Positions 1 through 9,252 are shown, counted from the first letter of the stretch. The stretch: DNA of 64,000 bases from an uncultured Oscillospiraceae bacterium (GCA_910579965.1 CAJTWF010000003.1:50682-114681); one strand, 5' to 3'. The notes: generated by a model not told the origin, from the sequence alone. Translations and numbers: made by a program.

Positions 1-2
1 AC

Positions 3-2243
3 CGCTTCGGCGGCGGCTACGTGGGCACGGAGCATCTGCTGCTGGGCATCCTGCGGGAGAGCGGCACCATGGCCATGCGGGTGCTCTCCTCCATGGGCGC
101 GGACCCCAAGAAGCTCCAGACCGCCCTCCTCCAGCGGCTGAACGCCTCCGGCAGCTCCCCCCTGTCCGGGGCGCTGCCCGGTGGCCAGAGCCTCACCGGC
201 ATACAGCCCCTGTCCGGCGGCCAGGGGCTGCGGTTCGCCCGGGAGGCCCCCACCCGCATCGCCCAGCCCCGCCGGGAGGAGACCGCCCGCTCCAAGCTGC
301 TGGACCAGTTCACCCGCAGCCTCAACGCCCTGGCCCGGGAGGGGCGGCTGGACCCGGTGGTGGGCCGGGACCGGGAGATCACCCGGACCATCCGCATCCT
401 CTCCCGCCGCACCAAGAATAACCCCGTACTCATCGGTGAGCCCGGCGTGGGCAAGACCGCCGTGGCCGAGGGGCTGGCGGCCCGGATCGTCAGCGGGGAC
501 GTGCCGGAGGAGCTCTCCGGCAAGACCATCCTCTCCATTGATCTGGCGGCCATGCTGGCGGGGACCAAGTACCGGGGGGAGTTTGAGGAGCGGGTGAAGA
601 ACGCCTTGGCGGAGATCCGGCGCATGGGCAATGTGATCCTCTTCATCGACGAGCTTCACACCATCGTGGGGGCCGGCAGCGCCGAGGGGGCGGTGGACGC
701 GGCCAACATCCTCAAGCCCGCCCTGAGCCGGGCGGAGATCCGGGTCATCGGCGCCACCACCCGGGACGAGTACCGCCGGTATATCGAGAAGGACGCGGCC
801 CTGGAGCGGCGGTTCCAGCCCGTGGCCGTGGAGGAGCCCTCGGCGGAGGAGGCCATTGAGATCCTCCTGGGCCTGCGGGACAAGTACGAGGCCCACCACG
901 GTCTGGCCATCAGCGACGAGGCGGTCCGCTCCTGCGTGGAGCTCAGCCGCCGGTATCTGCCGGACCGCTTTCTGCCGGACAAGGCCATTGACCTGATGGA
1001 CGAGGCCTGCTCCCGGGTGCGCATGGAGTGCGAGACCCGCACGCCGGACCTCAAGCGGCTGGAGGAGCGGCTGGAGGCGGTGCGCCGGGAGAAGGCGGAG
1101 GCCATCGCCGGGGAGGACTTCGAGGCCGCCGCCCGGCTGCGGGACGTGGAGGAGGACTTCGCCCGCCAGCTCCGGGAGGAGCGGGCCCGGTGGGTCAACG
1201 GCCGCACGGACGATCTCATCTCCGTCACCGGGGAGGACGTGGCCGCCGTGGCCTCGGAGTGGACCGGCGTGCCGGTGCGGCAGATCACCCAGGACGAGGG
1301 GGAGCGGCTGCTGCATCTGGAGGAGGAGCTGCAGCGGCGGGTGGTGGGCCAGGATCAGGCCATTGCCGCCATGGCCCGGGCCATCCGCCGGGGCCGGGTG
1401 GGTCTGGGGGAGCCCAACCGCCCTATCGGCAGCTTTCTCCTGCTGGGGCCCAGCGGCGTGGGCAAGACGGAGCTGTGCCGGGCCCTGTCCGCGGCCCTCT
1501 TCGGCCAGGAGGAGGCCATGATCCGGGTGGACATGTCCGAGTACGCCGAGAGCCACGCGGCCAGCCGTCTGGTGGGCTCGCCCCCGGGCTACGTGGGCCA
1601 CGAGGAGGGGGGCCAGCTGACGGAGAAGGTCCGCCGCCGGCCCTACTCGGTGGTGCTCTTTGACGAGATCGAGAAGGCCCACCCGGAGGTGTGGAACCTG
1701 CTGCTGCAAATCCTGGAGGACGGCCGGCTCACGGACAGCCACGGCCGCAGGGCGGATTTCCGCAACACGGTGGTGGTGATGACCAGCAACGTAGGCGCCC
1801 GGCAGATCACCAGCCGGGGCCGCCTGGGCTTCGCCGGGGAGGACGGCGAGCAGGTCCGCCAGCGGCGGATCAGCGATCAGGTCACCGACGAGCTGAAGCG
1901 GACCTTCCGGCCGGAGTTTTTGAACCGCATCGACGAAACCGTGGTCTTCCGCCAGCTGGGGGAGGCGGATCTGGAGGAGATCGCCGCCCGGCTGCTGGAG
2001 GAGACCGGCCGGCGGATGGAGGCCCTTGGCCTGACCCTGCGGGTGGAGGAGGGCGTGACGGCCCGGCTGGCCCGGGAGGGGTTTGATCCCGCCAGCGGGG
2101 CGCGCCCCCTGCGGCGGCGCGTCCAGCGGCTGGTGGAGGAGCGGGTGGCGGAGGAGCTCCTCGCCGGCCGCCTCCGCCGGGGGGACGGCGTGAAGGTGAG
2201 CCTGCGGGAAAATGAGCTTGCTATTGAGCGGGAAAAGGAGTAA
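3..2243 (+). CDS. clpC: ATP-dependent Clp protease ATP-binding subunit ClpC (5' partial)
   Basis: AAA+ unfoldase that feeds substrates to ClpP in the cytoplasm. The frame is open to the window edge, so the N-terminal domain is only partly present; what remains starts inside the Clp N repeat (GTEHLLLGIL). AAA-1 has Walker A GEPGVGKT near window residue 145 and Walker B LFIDELHT. A UVR-type middle segment (EDFEAAARLRDVEEDF) follows, and AAA-2 has GPSGVGKT near residue 482 and LFDEIEKAHPEV. The UVR middle domain and an LGF tripeptide after AAA-2, which fits the ClpP-docking loop, point to ClpC rather than ClpB or ClpA. In Firmicutes clpC often follows ctsR-mcsA-mcsB, but that side lies outside the window. 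The true start cannot be seen. Confidence 0.95.
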   Translation, partial: RFGGGYVGTEHLLLGILRESGTMAMRVLSSMGADPKKLQTALLQRLNASGSSPLSGALPGGQSLTGIQPLSGGQGLRFAREAPTRIAQPRREETARSKLLDQFTRSLNALAREGRLDPVVGRDREITRTIRILSRRTKNNPVLIGEPGVGKTAVAEGLAARIVSGDVPEELSGKTILSIDLAAMLAGTKYRGEFEERVKNALAEIRRMGNVILFIDELHTIVGAGSAEGAVDAANILKPALSRAEIRVIGATTRDEYRRYIEKDAALERRFQPVAVEEPSAEEAIEILLGLRDKYEAHHGLAISDEAVRSCVELSRRYLPDRFLPDKAIDLMDEACSRVRMECETRTPDLKRLEERLEAVRREKAEAIAGEDFEAAARLRDVEEDFARQLREERARWVNGRTDDLISVTGEDVAAVASEWTGVPVRQITQDEGERLLHLEEELQRRVVGQDQAIAAMARAIRRGRVGLGEPNRPIGSFLLLGPSGVGKTELCRALSAALFGQEEAMIRVDMSEYAESHAASRLVGSPPGYVGHEEGGQLTEKVRRRPYSVVLFDEIEKAHPEVWNLLLQILEDGRLTDSHGRRADFRNTVVVMTSNVGARQITSRGRLGFAGEDGEQVRQRRISDQVTDELKRTFRPEFLNRIDETVVFRQLGEADLEEIAARLLEETGRRMEALGLTLRVEEGVTARLAREGFDPASGARPLRRRVQRLVEERVAEELLAGRLRRGDGVKVSLRENELAIEREKE

Positions 2244-2308
2244 AATGGAATAATAGCATTTTCCGCCCCAGGTAATCATTTGGACCCGCATGAGAAAGGA
2301 GAGACATC

Positions 2309-4033
2309 ATGCCATTTTCCGGTCAAGACGCCAAGGGCTTTCAGTGGGAGGGATTTTCCAGCGGCGCGCCCTCCCAGAACAGCCCGCCCAAGCCGAAAAA
2401 GCCCCGCAAGGCGGTAAAGAGCCCCGTCACCCGGGTGCTCATCAATCTGGCCGTGACATTGGCGGTGGGACTCGTATACTTCTACGTCAACCTGCCGCCT
2501 ATCAACCTCCAGGCCCCGGAGTTTCACACCTTCGTCCTGCTGCTGTGCGTCATCTACTGCGGCTGCGCCGTGCTCACCAGCGGCTTTCAGGGCCAGGGGG
2601 TGAAGGGGTACTTCCAGTTCCTGAAGAGACAGTGCCTGGTTCCGGTGGCGGCAGCTGTTTTGTCCCTGCTGCTGTGCATCGGCGGCAGCGTGGTAGGCTC
2701 GGTCATCTTCCGGGCCAAGGACTACGCCCAGCTGCTGCCCATCCAGGTGGGCGACTTTGCCGCTGAGGTGGACGAGATCTCCTACGATCAGATCCCCATG
2801 CTGGACCGGCAGTCCGCCGAGCGGCTGGGGGACCGGAAGCTGGGCGAGCTCAGCGACATGGTCAGCCAGTTTGACGTGGTCAACGACTACACCCAAATCA
2901 ACTACCGGGGCCGCCCGGTGCGCATCGCCACGCTGACGTATATGGACCTCATCAAGTGGTTCACCAACCGCTCCGACGGCCTGCCCGCCTATCTGCTCAT
3001 CGACATGGTCACCCAGAACGTGGAGCTGGTGCGGCTGGAGGAGGGGATCAAGTACACCAACGTGGAGCACTTCGGCCGCAACCTCTACCGCCACCTCCGC
3101 TTCCACTTCCCCACCTACCTCTTTGCCCAGCCGGTGATGGAGATCGACGAGGAGGGGGTCCCCTACTGGATCTGCCCCCGGCTGGTGCGGACCATCGGCC
3201 TGTTCGGCGGCACGGACGTGAAGGGCGCGGTGCTGGTCAACGCCATTACGGGGGAGTGCGTCTACTATGAGCAGGTCCCCGACTGGGTGGACAATCTCTA
3301 CCCCGCCGGGCTCATTGTCCAGCAGTACGACTACTACGGCATGTACCACAACGGCTTCCTCAACTCCCTGTTCGGCCAGCGGGACGTGACGGTCACCACC
3401 GACGACTACAACTATATTGCCATGGGCGACGACGTGTGGGTCTACACCGGCGTGACCTCCATCGGCGGGGACCAGTCCAACATCGGCTTTATCCTCACCA
3501 ACCAGCGCACCAAGGAGAGCCATTTCTACTCCTGCGCCGGCGCCACGGAGCACTCCGCCATGGACAGCGCCGAGGGCATGCTGCAAAACCTGAAGTACAA
3601 GGCCACCTTCCCCCTGCTGCTGAACGTGGGGGGCCAGCCCACCTACTTCATGGCCATGAAGGACAACGCCCAGCTGGTGAAGAAGTACGCCATGGTCAAC
3701 GTCCGGCAGTATCAGGTGGTGGCCACCGGGGACACAGTGGCCGAGTGCGAGCAGAACTATCTGTCCATGCTCAGTCAGAACGGCATTGTGGAAAGCGGCA
3801 CAGGCCTCGCCGGCACGGAGACCGTGGAGGGCGCTGTCGCTGAAATCCGCTCCGCCGTGATGGAGGGCAACAGCTATTACTTCATCCGGCTCATCGGCGG
3901 CGACGTGTTCTACAGCGTGTGCGCCGCAGACCAGCCCCTGGCGGTGATTGTCAGCCCCGGCGATCAGGTGTCCATCACCTTCCACCCGGGCCGGGAGAGC
4001 ATCCTCAGCGGCGTGTCGCTGGAACGGAAGTGA
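2309..4033 (+). CDS. Unrecognised membrane-anchored protein, 574 aa
   Basis: I do not recognise this family with confidence. A proline/lysine-rich cytoplasmic N-terminus (about residues 1-40) is followed by three hydrophobic segments (about 42-61, 73-91 and 110-133). A large soluble domain of about 440 residues follows, rich in Tyr, Asp and Val, and is presumably extracytoplasmic or membrane-associated. No catalytic motif is apparent. The ATG is preceded by GAAAGGAG at good spacing, 65 bp after clpC, so it may be co-transcribed with clpC or have its own promoter in the short AT-rich gap. The gene ends just before a long palindromic element that separates it from the convergent M29 peptidase gene. 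Confidence 0.8.
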   Translation: MPFSGQDAKGFQWEGFSSGAPSQNSPPKPKKPRKAVKSPVTRVLINLAVTLAVGLVYFYVNLPPINLQAPEFHTFVLLLCVIYCGCAVLTSGFQGQGVKGYFQFLKRQCLVPVAAAVLSLLLCIGGSVVGSVIFRAKDYAQLLPIQVGDFAAEVDEISYDQIPMLDRQSAERLGDRKLGELSDMVSQFDVVNDYTQINYRGRPVRIATLTYMDLIKWFTNRSDGLPAYLLIDMVTQNVELVRLEEGIKYTNVEHFGRNLYRHLRFHFPTYLFAQPVMEIDEEGVPYWICPRLVRTIGLFGGTDVKGAVLVNAITGECVYYEQVPDWVDNLYPAGLIVQQYDYYGMYHNGFLNSLFGQRDVTVTTDDYNYIAMGDDVWVYTGVTSIGGDQSNIGFILTNQRTKESHFYSCAGATEHSAMDSAEGMLQNLKYKATFPLLLNVGGQPTYFMAMKDNAQLVKKYAMVNVRQYQVVATGDTVAECEQNYLSMLSQNGIVESGTGLAGTETVEGAVAEIRSAVMEGNSYYFIRLIGGDVFYSVCAADQPLAVIVSPGDQVSITFHPGRESILSGVSLERK

Positions 4034-4044
4034 GCTTTGGTGTC

Positions 4045-4221
4045 ATCCTTTTCTTTGTGAACAAAGAAAAGGATCAAAAGAAAAACTTTAGAGGATAAAA
4101 ACGGGCTGCCGGCAGCCGGTCCCAAGCGCGTTCGCGGCGCTGGGCCGATTAACTGCCGGCAGCCTGTTCCATCTCCTCTAAAGTTCTTTTTTGATTCTTT
4201 TTTCTTCCAAGAAAAAAGAAT
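4045..4221. repeat. Long composite palindromic element between convergent genes
   Basis: A nested inverted repeat of about 177 bp. Each end is a near-perfect hairpin: 14-bp arms with a 2-nt loop at 4045-4074 and 13-bp arms at 4194-4221. Inside these, an ACTTTAGAGGA-type segment on the left matches TCCTCTAAAGT on the right. CTGCCGGCAG occurs at 4106-4115 and again at 4153-4162, and the apex is a GC stem around TTCG near 4130. The whole unit can fold into one long stem. It lies between convergent stop codons and probably terminates both transcripts. Its regular structure suggests a REP/MITE-like dispersed element. Confidence 0.8.
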
Positions 4222-4226
4222 GGGCT

Positions 4227-5450
4227 CTAAAACGCAAAGTTTCCGTCAATAAAGATGTCCACGTCACGGCCGTCCCGGGTGCGGCCCGTGATGCGCAGGT
4301 CCGCCGTGCCCACCATGAAGTCCACGTGGGTGATGGAGGTGTTGAGGCCATGGGCCTGCCGCTCCTCCTTGGTCATGTCCTCGCCGCCCTTCAGGCACTC
4401 CGGATAGGCCTCTCCAAAGGCCAGGTGGCAGGATGCGTTTTCGTCAAAGAGGGTATTGTAATAGAGCAGCTTCTGGTTGCTGATGGGGCTGTCATAGGGC
4501 ACTAAGGCCACCTCCCCGAAGTAGGAGGCCCCCTCGTCCAGGGTCACGGCGGCCCGCAGGGCCTCCTCCCCGATCTGGGCGTGAACCTCCACGATCTTCC
4601 CCTCACGGACCACCATGTGGAACTTGTCCATAATCACGCCGTTGTGGACCAGGGGCATGGCCGCGTACACCACGCCGTCCACCCCTGTGCGCAGGGGCGC
4701 GGTGAAGATCTCCTCCGTGGGCATGTTGGCGATGTAGGGTACGCCGGACTTGGTGACGGTGCTGCCCCCCGCCCAGACGGCCCCCTCCGGCAGGCGGATG
4801 GTCAGGTCCGTGCCCAGGCTGTTTTTGTAATGGAGGCTCTCCAGGTTCAGCTCGTTGAGCGTGTCCATACGGCGCTGGAGGGTGTCCAGGTGGGTCCGCC
4901 AGCGCTCCACCGCATCCCCGCCGCCCACGCGGACAGCCTGAAGGATGGCCGCCCACAGCTTCTCCACGGCCTCCTCCTCCCCGCAGCCGGGAAATACCTT
5001 CTTCGCCCAGGAGGGGATGGGGATGGAGGCGATGCACCAGGGGATGGCGCTGCCCATAGTGGCCTCGCGGTAGGGCTTAAGGGCCTCGCCGCTGGCCCTC
5101 TGGGCCCGGGTGAGCCGGTCCGGATCCACCCCGGCCATGTTCTCCGGATCAGAGGCGCTGATCCGCAGGAATGCCGCCCCCTCCCCGGCATAGCCGTTCA
5201 TGAACTCGGCAAGCCACTTAGGGAGCGTGTCAAAAACGTCCGGCTCCGCGCGGAGGAATTTCTCCCGGGTCAGCGCATCGTCGTTCCACTTCATGATGAC
5301 CTCGCGGCAGCCGGCGGCGTAGGCCGCCTTGGCGCACAGCCGGGCAAACCAGGCGCAGTCCACCGGCGCGTCGATGATTAAATTCTGTCCCTTCTGGATG
5401 TTTACGCCCACCTCCACCAGAAGCCTGGCGTACTCTTCATATCGCTGCAT
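4227..5450 (-). CDS. M29-family metallo-aminopeptidase
   Basis: Cytoplasmic aminopeptidase of the thermophilic metalloprotease family (AmpS/PepS/AmpT type), which removes N-terminal residues from peptides using two metal ions. The length of 407 aa is normal for the family. Recognisable blocks are the N-terminal LLVEVGVNIQKGQNL, the central NSLGTDLTIRLPEGAVW, the SGVPYIANMPTEEIFTAP block, and the C-terminal HVDFMVGTADLRITG. The conserved acidic and His residues in these blocks fit metal binding. It follows the epimerase-like gene on the same strand with a 29-bp gap, so the two probably form one transcript. Its role is likely peptide catabolism, in keeping with other peptidases in the window. 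Confidence 0.93.
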   Translation of the reverse strand: MQRYEEYARLLVEVGVNIQKGQNLIIDAPVDCAWFARLCAKAAYAAGCREVIMKWNDDALTREKFLRAEPDVFDTLPKWLAEFMNGYAGEGAAFLRISASDPENMAGVDPDRLTRAQRASGEALKPYREATMGSAIPWCIASIPIPSWAKKVFPGCGEEEAVEKLWAAILQAVRVGGGDAVERWRTHLDTLQRRMDTLNELNLESLHYKNSLGTDLTIRLPEGAVWAGGSTVTKSGVPYIANMPTEEIFTAPLRTGVDGVVYAAMPLVHNGVIMDKFHMVVREGKIVEVHAQIGEEALRAAVTLDEGASYFGEVALVPYDSPISNQKLLYYNTLFDENASCHLAFGEAYPECLKGGEDMTKEERQAHGLNTSITHVDFMVGTADLRITGRTRDGRDVDIFIDGNFAF

Positions 5451-5479
5451 GTTTTTTCTCCTTTACTTTTGTGGCGTCA

Positions 5480-6358
5480 TCAAAATACGGTGGCCGTCCA
5501 CTGGTTGGTGTACACCTCCCCCGGGAGCAGCGCCATCAGATCGTTCTGCTGGGCCAGGTCCTCCACCACCCCGTCCCGGGAGGGCAGGCTCAGCCAGGGC
5601 TCCAGGCATACGAAGGGCGCGTCGCTCTCCGGCTTGTGCCAGATCCCCAGGTAACGCATCCGGGGGTAGGAGACCGTGACGCCTCGCGTCCCCTCTCCGG
5701 CGGAGAGGGTGACCGTGCGGTCCATGTTCTTGAGGATGATGGCGTCCCGGTCAAAGAGGTCATGGCGCAGCGGCAGGACCCGGCCCTCCTCCAGGGGGTA
5801 GGGCTCCTCCTGGCCGCCGATCATGTAGTTTTCGCTCAGGAGCACCCGGCTGGGCTGGCAGGGACGGGCGAAGGTGAGCCGGTAGCCGGTGAAGGACCGC
5901 CCCGCCTCCAGGGGGACCCGGAAGCCGGGGTGGGCCCCCAGGCCAAAGTACATCTCCTTTTCGTCCCGGTTCTCCACCCGGTAGGTGACAGAGAGGGTGG
6001 AACCCTCCAGGCGAAAGATGACGTCAAAGGCAAAGGCCCAGGGGTAGCAGGCGCGGGTCTCGGCGCTGTCGGTCATGCGCAGGGCGATTTGGTCCGGGCC
6101 CTGGTCCAGGGGGGTGAACACGGTCCGGCCGGCAAAGCCGTGGCGGGTCATGGGGTAGGTCCTGCCGCCGCAGGTATAGCTGTCCTGGGTCAGGCGGCCC
6201 ACGTAGGGGAACAGGTTGGGGGCGCGGTTGCGCCAGTAGGCCGGGTCCCCGCTCCAGAGGTACTCCGTTCCGTCGCCGGCGGTGATGGACATCAGCTGCG
6301 CGCCCAGCTCGTCAATGGTCACGGTCAGCCCATCGCTGCGGATTGTGTGCTGCATCAT
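5480..6358 (-). CDS. Aldose 1-epimerase (galactose mutarotase-like) family protein
   Basis: Member of the aldose 1-epimerase superfamily, which interconverts alpha and beta anomers of hexoses or acts on phosphorylated sugars. Family signatures are GAQLMSI near the N-terminus, EYLWSGDPAYWRNRAPNLFP, the MTRHGFA block with the catalytic-type His, and LGAHPGFRVP. The open frame extends 37 codons further upstream, but GGAGG sits 5 nt before a double ATG (6356-6358 and 6353-6355), so the start is one of these two. The size, about 292 aa, fits the family. It is the first gene of a two-gene unit with the M29 peptidase; the sugar substrate cannot be told from sequence. Confidence 0.9.
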   Translation of the reverse strand: MMQHTIRSDGLTVTIDELGAQLMSITAGDGTEYLWSGDPAYWRNRAPNLFPYVGRLTQDSYTCGGRTYPMTRHGFAGRTVFTPLDQGPDQIALRMTDSAETRACYPWAFAFDVIFRLEGSTLSVTYRVENRDEKEMYFGLGAHPGFRVPLEAGRSFTGYRLTFARPCQPSRVLLSENYMIGGQEEPYPLEEGRVLPLRHDLFDRDAIILKNMDRTVTLSAGEGTRGVTVSYPRMRYLGIWHKPESDAPFVCLEPWLSLPSRDGVVEDLAQQNDLMALLPGEVYTNQWTATVF

Positions 6359-6398
6359 TCGTTCCTCCATTTGTGTTGATATAGTCGCTTTTGCCTGC

Positions 6399-6427
6399 AT
6401 TATATCACAGGTTTCCCACCGGGTAAA
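6399..6427 (-). promoter_or_regulatory. Sigma-A promoter for the epimerase-M29 unit
   Basis: On the minus strand, TTTACC (6422-6427), a 17-nt spacer, then TATAAT (6399-6404) with an extended TGA before the -10. It lies about 40 bp upstream of the chosen start. Confidence 0.7.
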
Positions 6428-6470
6428 GACCGCGTTTGGCGCCCCTCTGCCTGCGGCTGAGACGCACAAA

Positions 6471-6502
6471 GGAGCTGGCGGACGCTTCAGTCTGCCAGCT
6501 CC
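6471..6502 (-). terminator. Terminator after cheY
   Basis: Stem of about 13 bp (GGAGCTGGC paired with GCCAGCTCC and extended by G-U pairs) directly downstream of the cheY stop; on the minus strand it is followed by TTTG. Confidence 0.6.
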
Positions 6503-6507
6503 TGCTC

Positions 6508-6870
6508 TTATGTCAGCGCCAGATCCAGCGCACCCAGCAGGCTCACCCGGTCAATGGGCTTATAGAGGAGGGTCTTGGCCCCGATGGCCATTGCCTCGTT
6601 GACGGTGTCGTCGTAGCCCAGGGAGGACACCATGATAATCCTGGCATCGGGGTGCTCCTCAATGATGATCTTGGCGGCCTCCAGGCCGTCGATCCCGGGC
6701 ATAATAATATCCATGGTGACGATATCCGGCTGCACCTCGTTATAGCGGGCGATCGCCGTCTCGCCGTCCTCGCAGAAGGCGGCCACTTCAAACCCGGACC
6801 CCTCCAGCAGCTTGCTGATCTGCATCTCCATAGCAAGGGAATCATCCACAACCATAACCCTTTTTTTCAT
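6508..6870 (-). CDS. cheY: CheY-like single-domain response regulator
   Basis: 120-aa stand-alone receiver domain. All phosphorylation-site residues are visible: D9/D10 (VVDDS), phospho-acceptor D54 (TMDIIMPGIDG), S82/S83 (MVSSLG) and K104 (LLYKP). With no output domain it probably signals by binding a partner, such as the flagellar switch. Its ATG overlaps the TGA of the upstream cheX-like gene by 4 bp, indicating translational coupling, so this receiver and the CheX-type phosphatase are probably a matched pair. It is the last gene of a fapA-cheX-cheY unit. Confidence 0.92.
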   Translation of the reverse strand: MKKRVMVVDDSLAMEMQISKLLEGSGFEVAAFCEDGETAIARYNEVQPDIVTMDIIMPGIDGLEAAKIIIEEHPDARIIMVSSLGYDDTVNEAMAIGAKTLLYKPIDRVSLLGALDLALT

Positions 6871-7376
6871 AAAGCGGCACCTTCCTTTTGTTCACTTTGG
6901 CCCAGCAGCCCGCCGCCGTTGGCAGTTAACGCGTGGTGAATCAGCTGGGCGCTTTCATTTTCATCGCTGGAATAGGTGAGGACAATGTGCGGCAGGTGGT
7001 TCTCCGGCATGTAGCGGCCCTGGCAGAAGGCTGGGACGTGAAACCGGGCCGGCACCTTTGTAATTTGGTACAGCTGGGTGGCAACATGCCCGCACAGCAC
7101 ATTGAAGAACTCCTTGGCAAAGAGCTCCACCTCCCGGGACGTAACGTCCTCCTTCTCCATCATGCGCCGGGTCAGCCGGACAAACATGGACTTCTCCGCG
7201 CACAGGGACAGACTGGTGTGGTACCCCTTGTCAAAGGTGGTATAGACCGTACACAGCTCCCCTTCCAGCTGCGTCTGGCTTGAATGGAGGACGATCCCGG
7301 CCTCCCGCTGGGTAATATCCCGGACAACATGATCGAAAATCTCGGTCAGCCGCTCCCGCTGCATAGCAGTATCCAT
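6867..7376 (-). CDS. cheX: CheX-like CheY-P phosphatase / chemotaxis protein
   Basis: 169-aa protein resembling the CheC/CheX/FliY group, which dephosphorylates CheY-P. The motif ELFAKEFFNVLCGHVATQL carries the E-x2-N pattern typical of the catalytic helix, with the Asn in FFNVLCG. The start has GAAAGGAG about 6 nt upstream. It sits between fapA and cheY and overlaps cheY by 4 bp. The expected function is adaptation or signal termination for the adjacent receiver. The family call rests on the motif and on context; overall similarity in this family is low. Confidence 0.8.
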   Translation of the reverse strand: MDTAMQRERLTEIFDHVVRDITQREAGIVLHSSQTQLEGELCTVYTTFDKGYHTSLSLCAEKSMFVRLTRRMMEKEDVTSREVELFAKEFFNVLCGHVATQLYQITKVPARFHVPAFCQGRYMPENHLPHIVLTYSSDENESAQLIHHALTANGGGLLGQSEQKEGAAL

Positions 7377-7415
7377 GGATTCTCTCCTTTCTGCCGCATT
7401 GACTGCAAAAAGCGG

Positions 7416-9182
7416 CTACATCATCACGATCTCATCCCGTATCATGGTAATGACACAGTGCCGGGAGAGATCATGCACCCGGAACACCTCGTCCCCGATG
7501 CGGACCTTGGTGCCCGGATAGGCCGCGCCGCACTCCAGCCGGCCGCTCTCCCGCTCCCGCTCCGGCGCCATGCGCTCCCGCCGCTCCTCCAGCTGCCGCA
7601 GCTTCATCTCCGCTGTGGCCAGCTTGATCTTCGCCTTGCTGAGGAGGCTGGACTTGACGGGGCTGTCCGGCTGGCACTCCAGCCGCTCCAGCTCCATCTC
7701 CATGGCGTTGACCGCCCGCTGGGTGATCTCCTGCTCAAAGCTGGCGCAGGGCTTCCCGCCCAGGACGATGGAGGTCTTGCACTCGGACTGGGAGCCCACG
7801 GTGTGGGCGCAGATCCGCTTGGCCGCCCAGACCCGGCCGCCCATGATAACGCCGCGGCCCGACTGGACCAGCACCTCCCCGCCGCAGTAGATGCTGCTGC
7901 CGATGATGCAGTCCGTCTGGAGGTTCTCCCGCACGGAGATGGTGGCGTTTTCAACGTATTTGGAGAAGATGCTCCGATGGACCTGAACGGTGGTGGTGCC
8001 GTCGCCCAGAATGCCCTTGACAACGGCCAGATCCCCGCCGGCCTCTATGGTGCTGCCGGCCTCCACCACGCCGGCGATGTGGATGTTGCCCATCGCCCGG
8101 ACCGTAAAGCCGCTGAGCACGTTGCCGCCGATGTTGATGTCCCCCAGGAAGTCCAGATCCCCGGTGGAGAAATCCACGTTTCCGGAGATCTCCAGCACCG
8201 GCTTGACCTGGAAGCTCCGCCCGGTGAACTCCACGGACCCGTCGATGGAGGCCAGCAGCTGGGTCCCGTCCTCGCTGATCTCCGTGTTCCGTCCCTGGGG
8301 CAGGGGCACGTTCTTGCCGCTCTTGGCCGGGATCTCCTGGTCCAGCACCGTCCGCCCCGGCTCGCCCTCGGTGGGCTTGATCAGATGGCAGATCTCCTGC
8401 CCCTTCTCCACGTTGTAGATGAGGTTGAGGGCGGTGTAGTCCACCTGGTCAAACTCATCCACCTCCAGCACCCGCTCAATAACCCGGGGGAAGTTATCCA
8501 CGATGTTGCCGTTTTTCCCGTCAAAGGCCGGCTTCCCCTTGGCGATGAGGTACAGGTTGAAGTACCGCCTCTCGTCATGGGCGATGCGGTCCGCCAGGCG
8601 CGTGTCCACGCCGAAGCCGATCTCGTTGGTAATCAGCGCCTCGTAGAGCATATCCCGGGAGAGCTCCTTCCCTCCGCCGATGGGCGGGAGGACAACCACC
8701 CAGGCGTAGAGCTTATCTGAGGAGAGGAAAAAGAGCGGAAGGGCGTCCAGAGCCAGGGCCTCATTCTCCGCCGTCTCCGCCGTCTCCGCCTCCTCCGGCT
8801 CCTCCCCCTTGGCGGGCTTCCTCCTCCGGGAGCCGCCGCTGCGCCCCTTGGCCTCCTTCAGCCTCGCGGAGCAGGCCTTGGTCAGCACTGTCCGCAGGCG
8901 GCCCAGCTCCCGATGCACCATCTCCGGCGGGAGCACGCCGTCCTCGTCCAGGCAGAGACGGGGCGCGGGCAGATATCCGGCCTCCTGCCGGCGCTGGTTG
9001 TAGAGACGGTAAATCTGATGCTCCGCGCTCAGCTCCAGCAGCGACTGGTTGAGCACGCCGGGGCCGGAGGACTCCGGAGCCTGCTCGGGTTCGGGCTCCA
9101 GCGTTCCGGCGCTCTCCTTGTCCGGCGGCTTCGCGGAGGGCTGGCCGCGCAGAAGCGCCGCCAGCTTATCCTTGATCGACAT
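7416..9182 (-). CDS. FapA (DUF342) family protein
   Basis: 588-aa protein of the polymer-forming FapA/DUF342 family. The core (about residues 150-480) is a repetitive right-handed beta-helix with many G-x-I/V-x-G-x-I/V turns (for example GDINIGGNVLSGFTVRA and GNIHIAGVVEAG). The C-terminus (about 490-560) is a charged coiled coil (KAKIKLATAEMKLRQLEE). The N-terminus is low-complexity and acidic/Lys-rich. The frame also allows a GTG start at 9218, but the ATG at 9182 behind AAAGGAAG fits better. The family is linked to flagellar assembly and polar organisation, which agrees with the downstream chemotaxis genes. Confidence 0.85.
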   Translation of the reverse strand: MSIKDKLAALLRGQPSAKPPDKESAGTLEPEPEQAPESSGPGVLNQSLLELSAEHQIYRLYNQRRQEAGYLPAPRLCLDEDGVLPPEMVHRELGRLRTVLTKACSARLKEAKGRSGGSRRRKPAKGEEPEEAETAETAENEALALDALPLFFLSSDKLYAWVVVLPPIGGGKELSRDMLYEALITNEIGFGVDTRLADRIAHDERRYFNLYLIAKGKPAFDGKNGNIVDNFPRVIERVLEVDEFDQVDYTALNLIYNVEKGQEICHLIKPTEGEPGRTVLDQEIPAKSGKNVPLPQGRNTEISEDGTQLLASIDGSVEFTGRSFQVKPVLEISGNVDFSTGDLDFLGDINIGGNVLSGFTVRAMGNIHIAGVVEAGSTIEAGGDLAVVKGILGDGTTTVQVHRSIFSKYVENATISVRENLQTDCIIGSSIYCGGEVLVQSGRGVIMGGRVWAAKRICAHTVGSQSECKTSIVLGGKPCASFEQEITQRAVNAMEMELERLECQPDSPVKSSLLSKAKIKLATAEMKLRQLEERRERMAPERERESGRLECGAAYPGTKVRIGDEVFRVHDLSRHCVITMIRDEIVMM

Positions 9183-9212
9183 ATTGCCGTCATCACTTCC
9201 TTTCCAAAGGTG

Positions 9213-9228
9213 TTTCACAAAAATGAAA
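9213..9228. promoter_or_regulatory. TTTCA-N6-TGAAA palindromic site
   Basis: TTTCACAAAAATGAAA, identical over 16 bp to the site at 20084-20099 and with the same half-sites as the araC-type and pepP promoter operators. A TTTCATGAAA palindrome follows at 9232-9241. It lies between fapA and the XRE-cupin gene. Confidence 0.55.
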
Positions 9229-9252
9229 CCATTTCATGAAAACGCCGCCACA

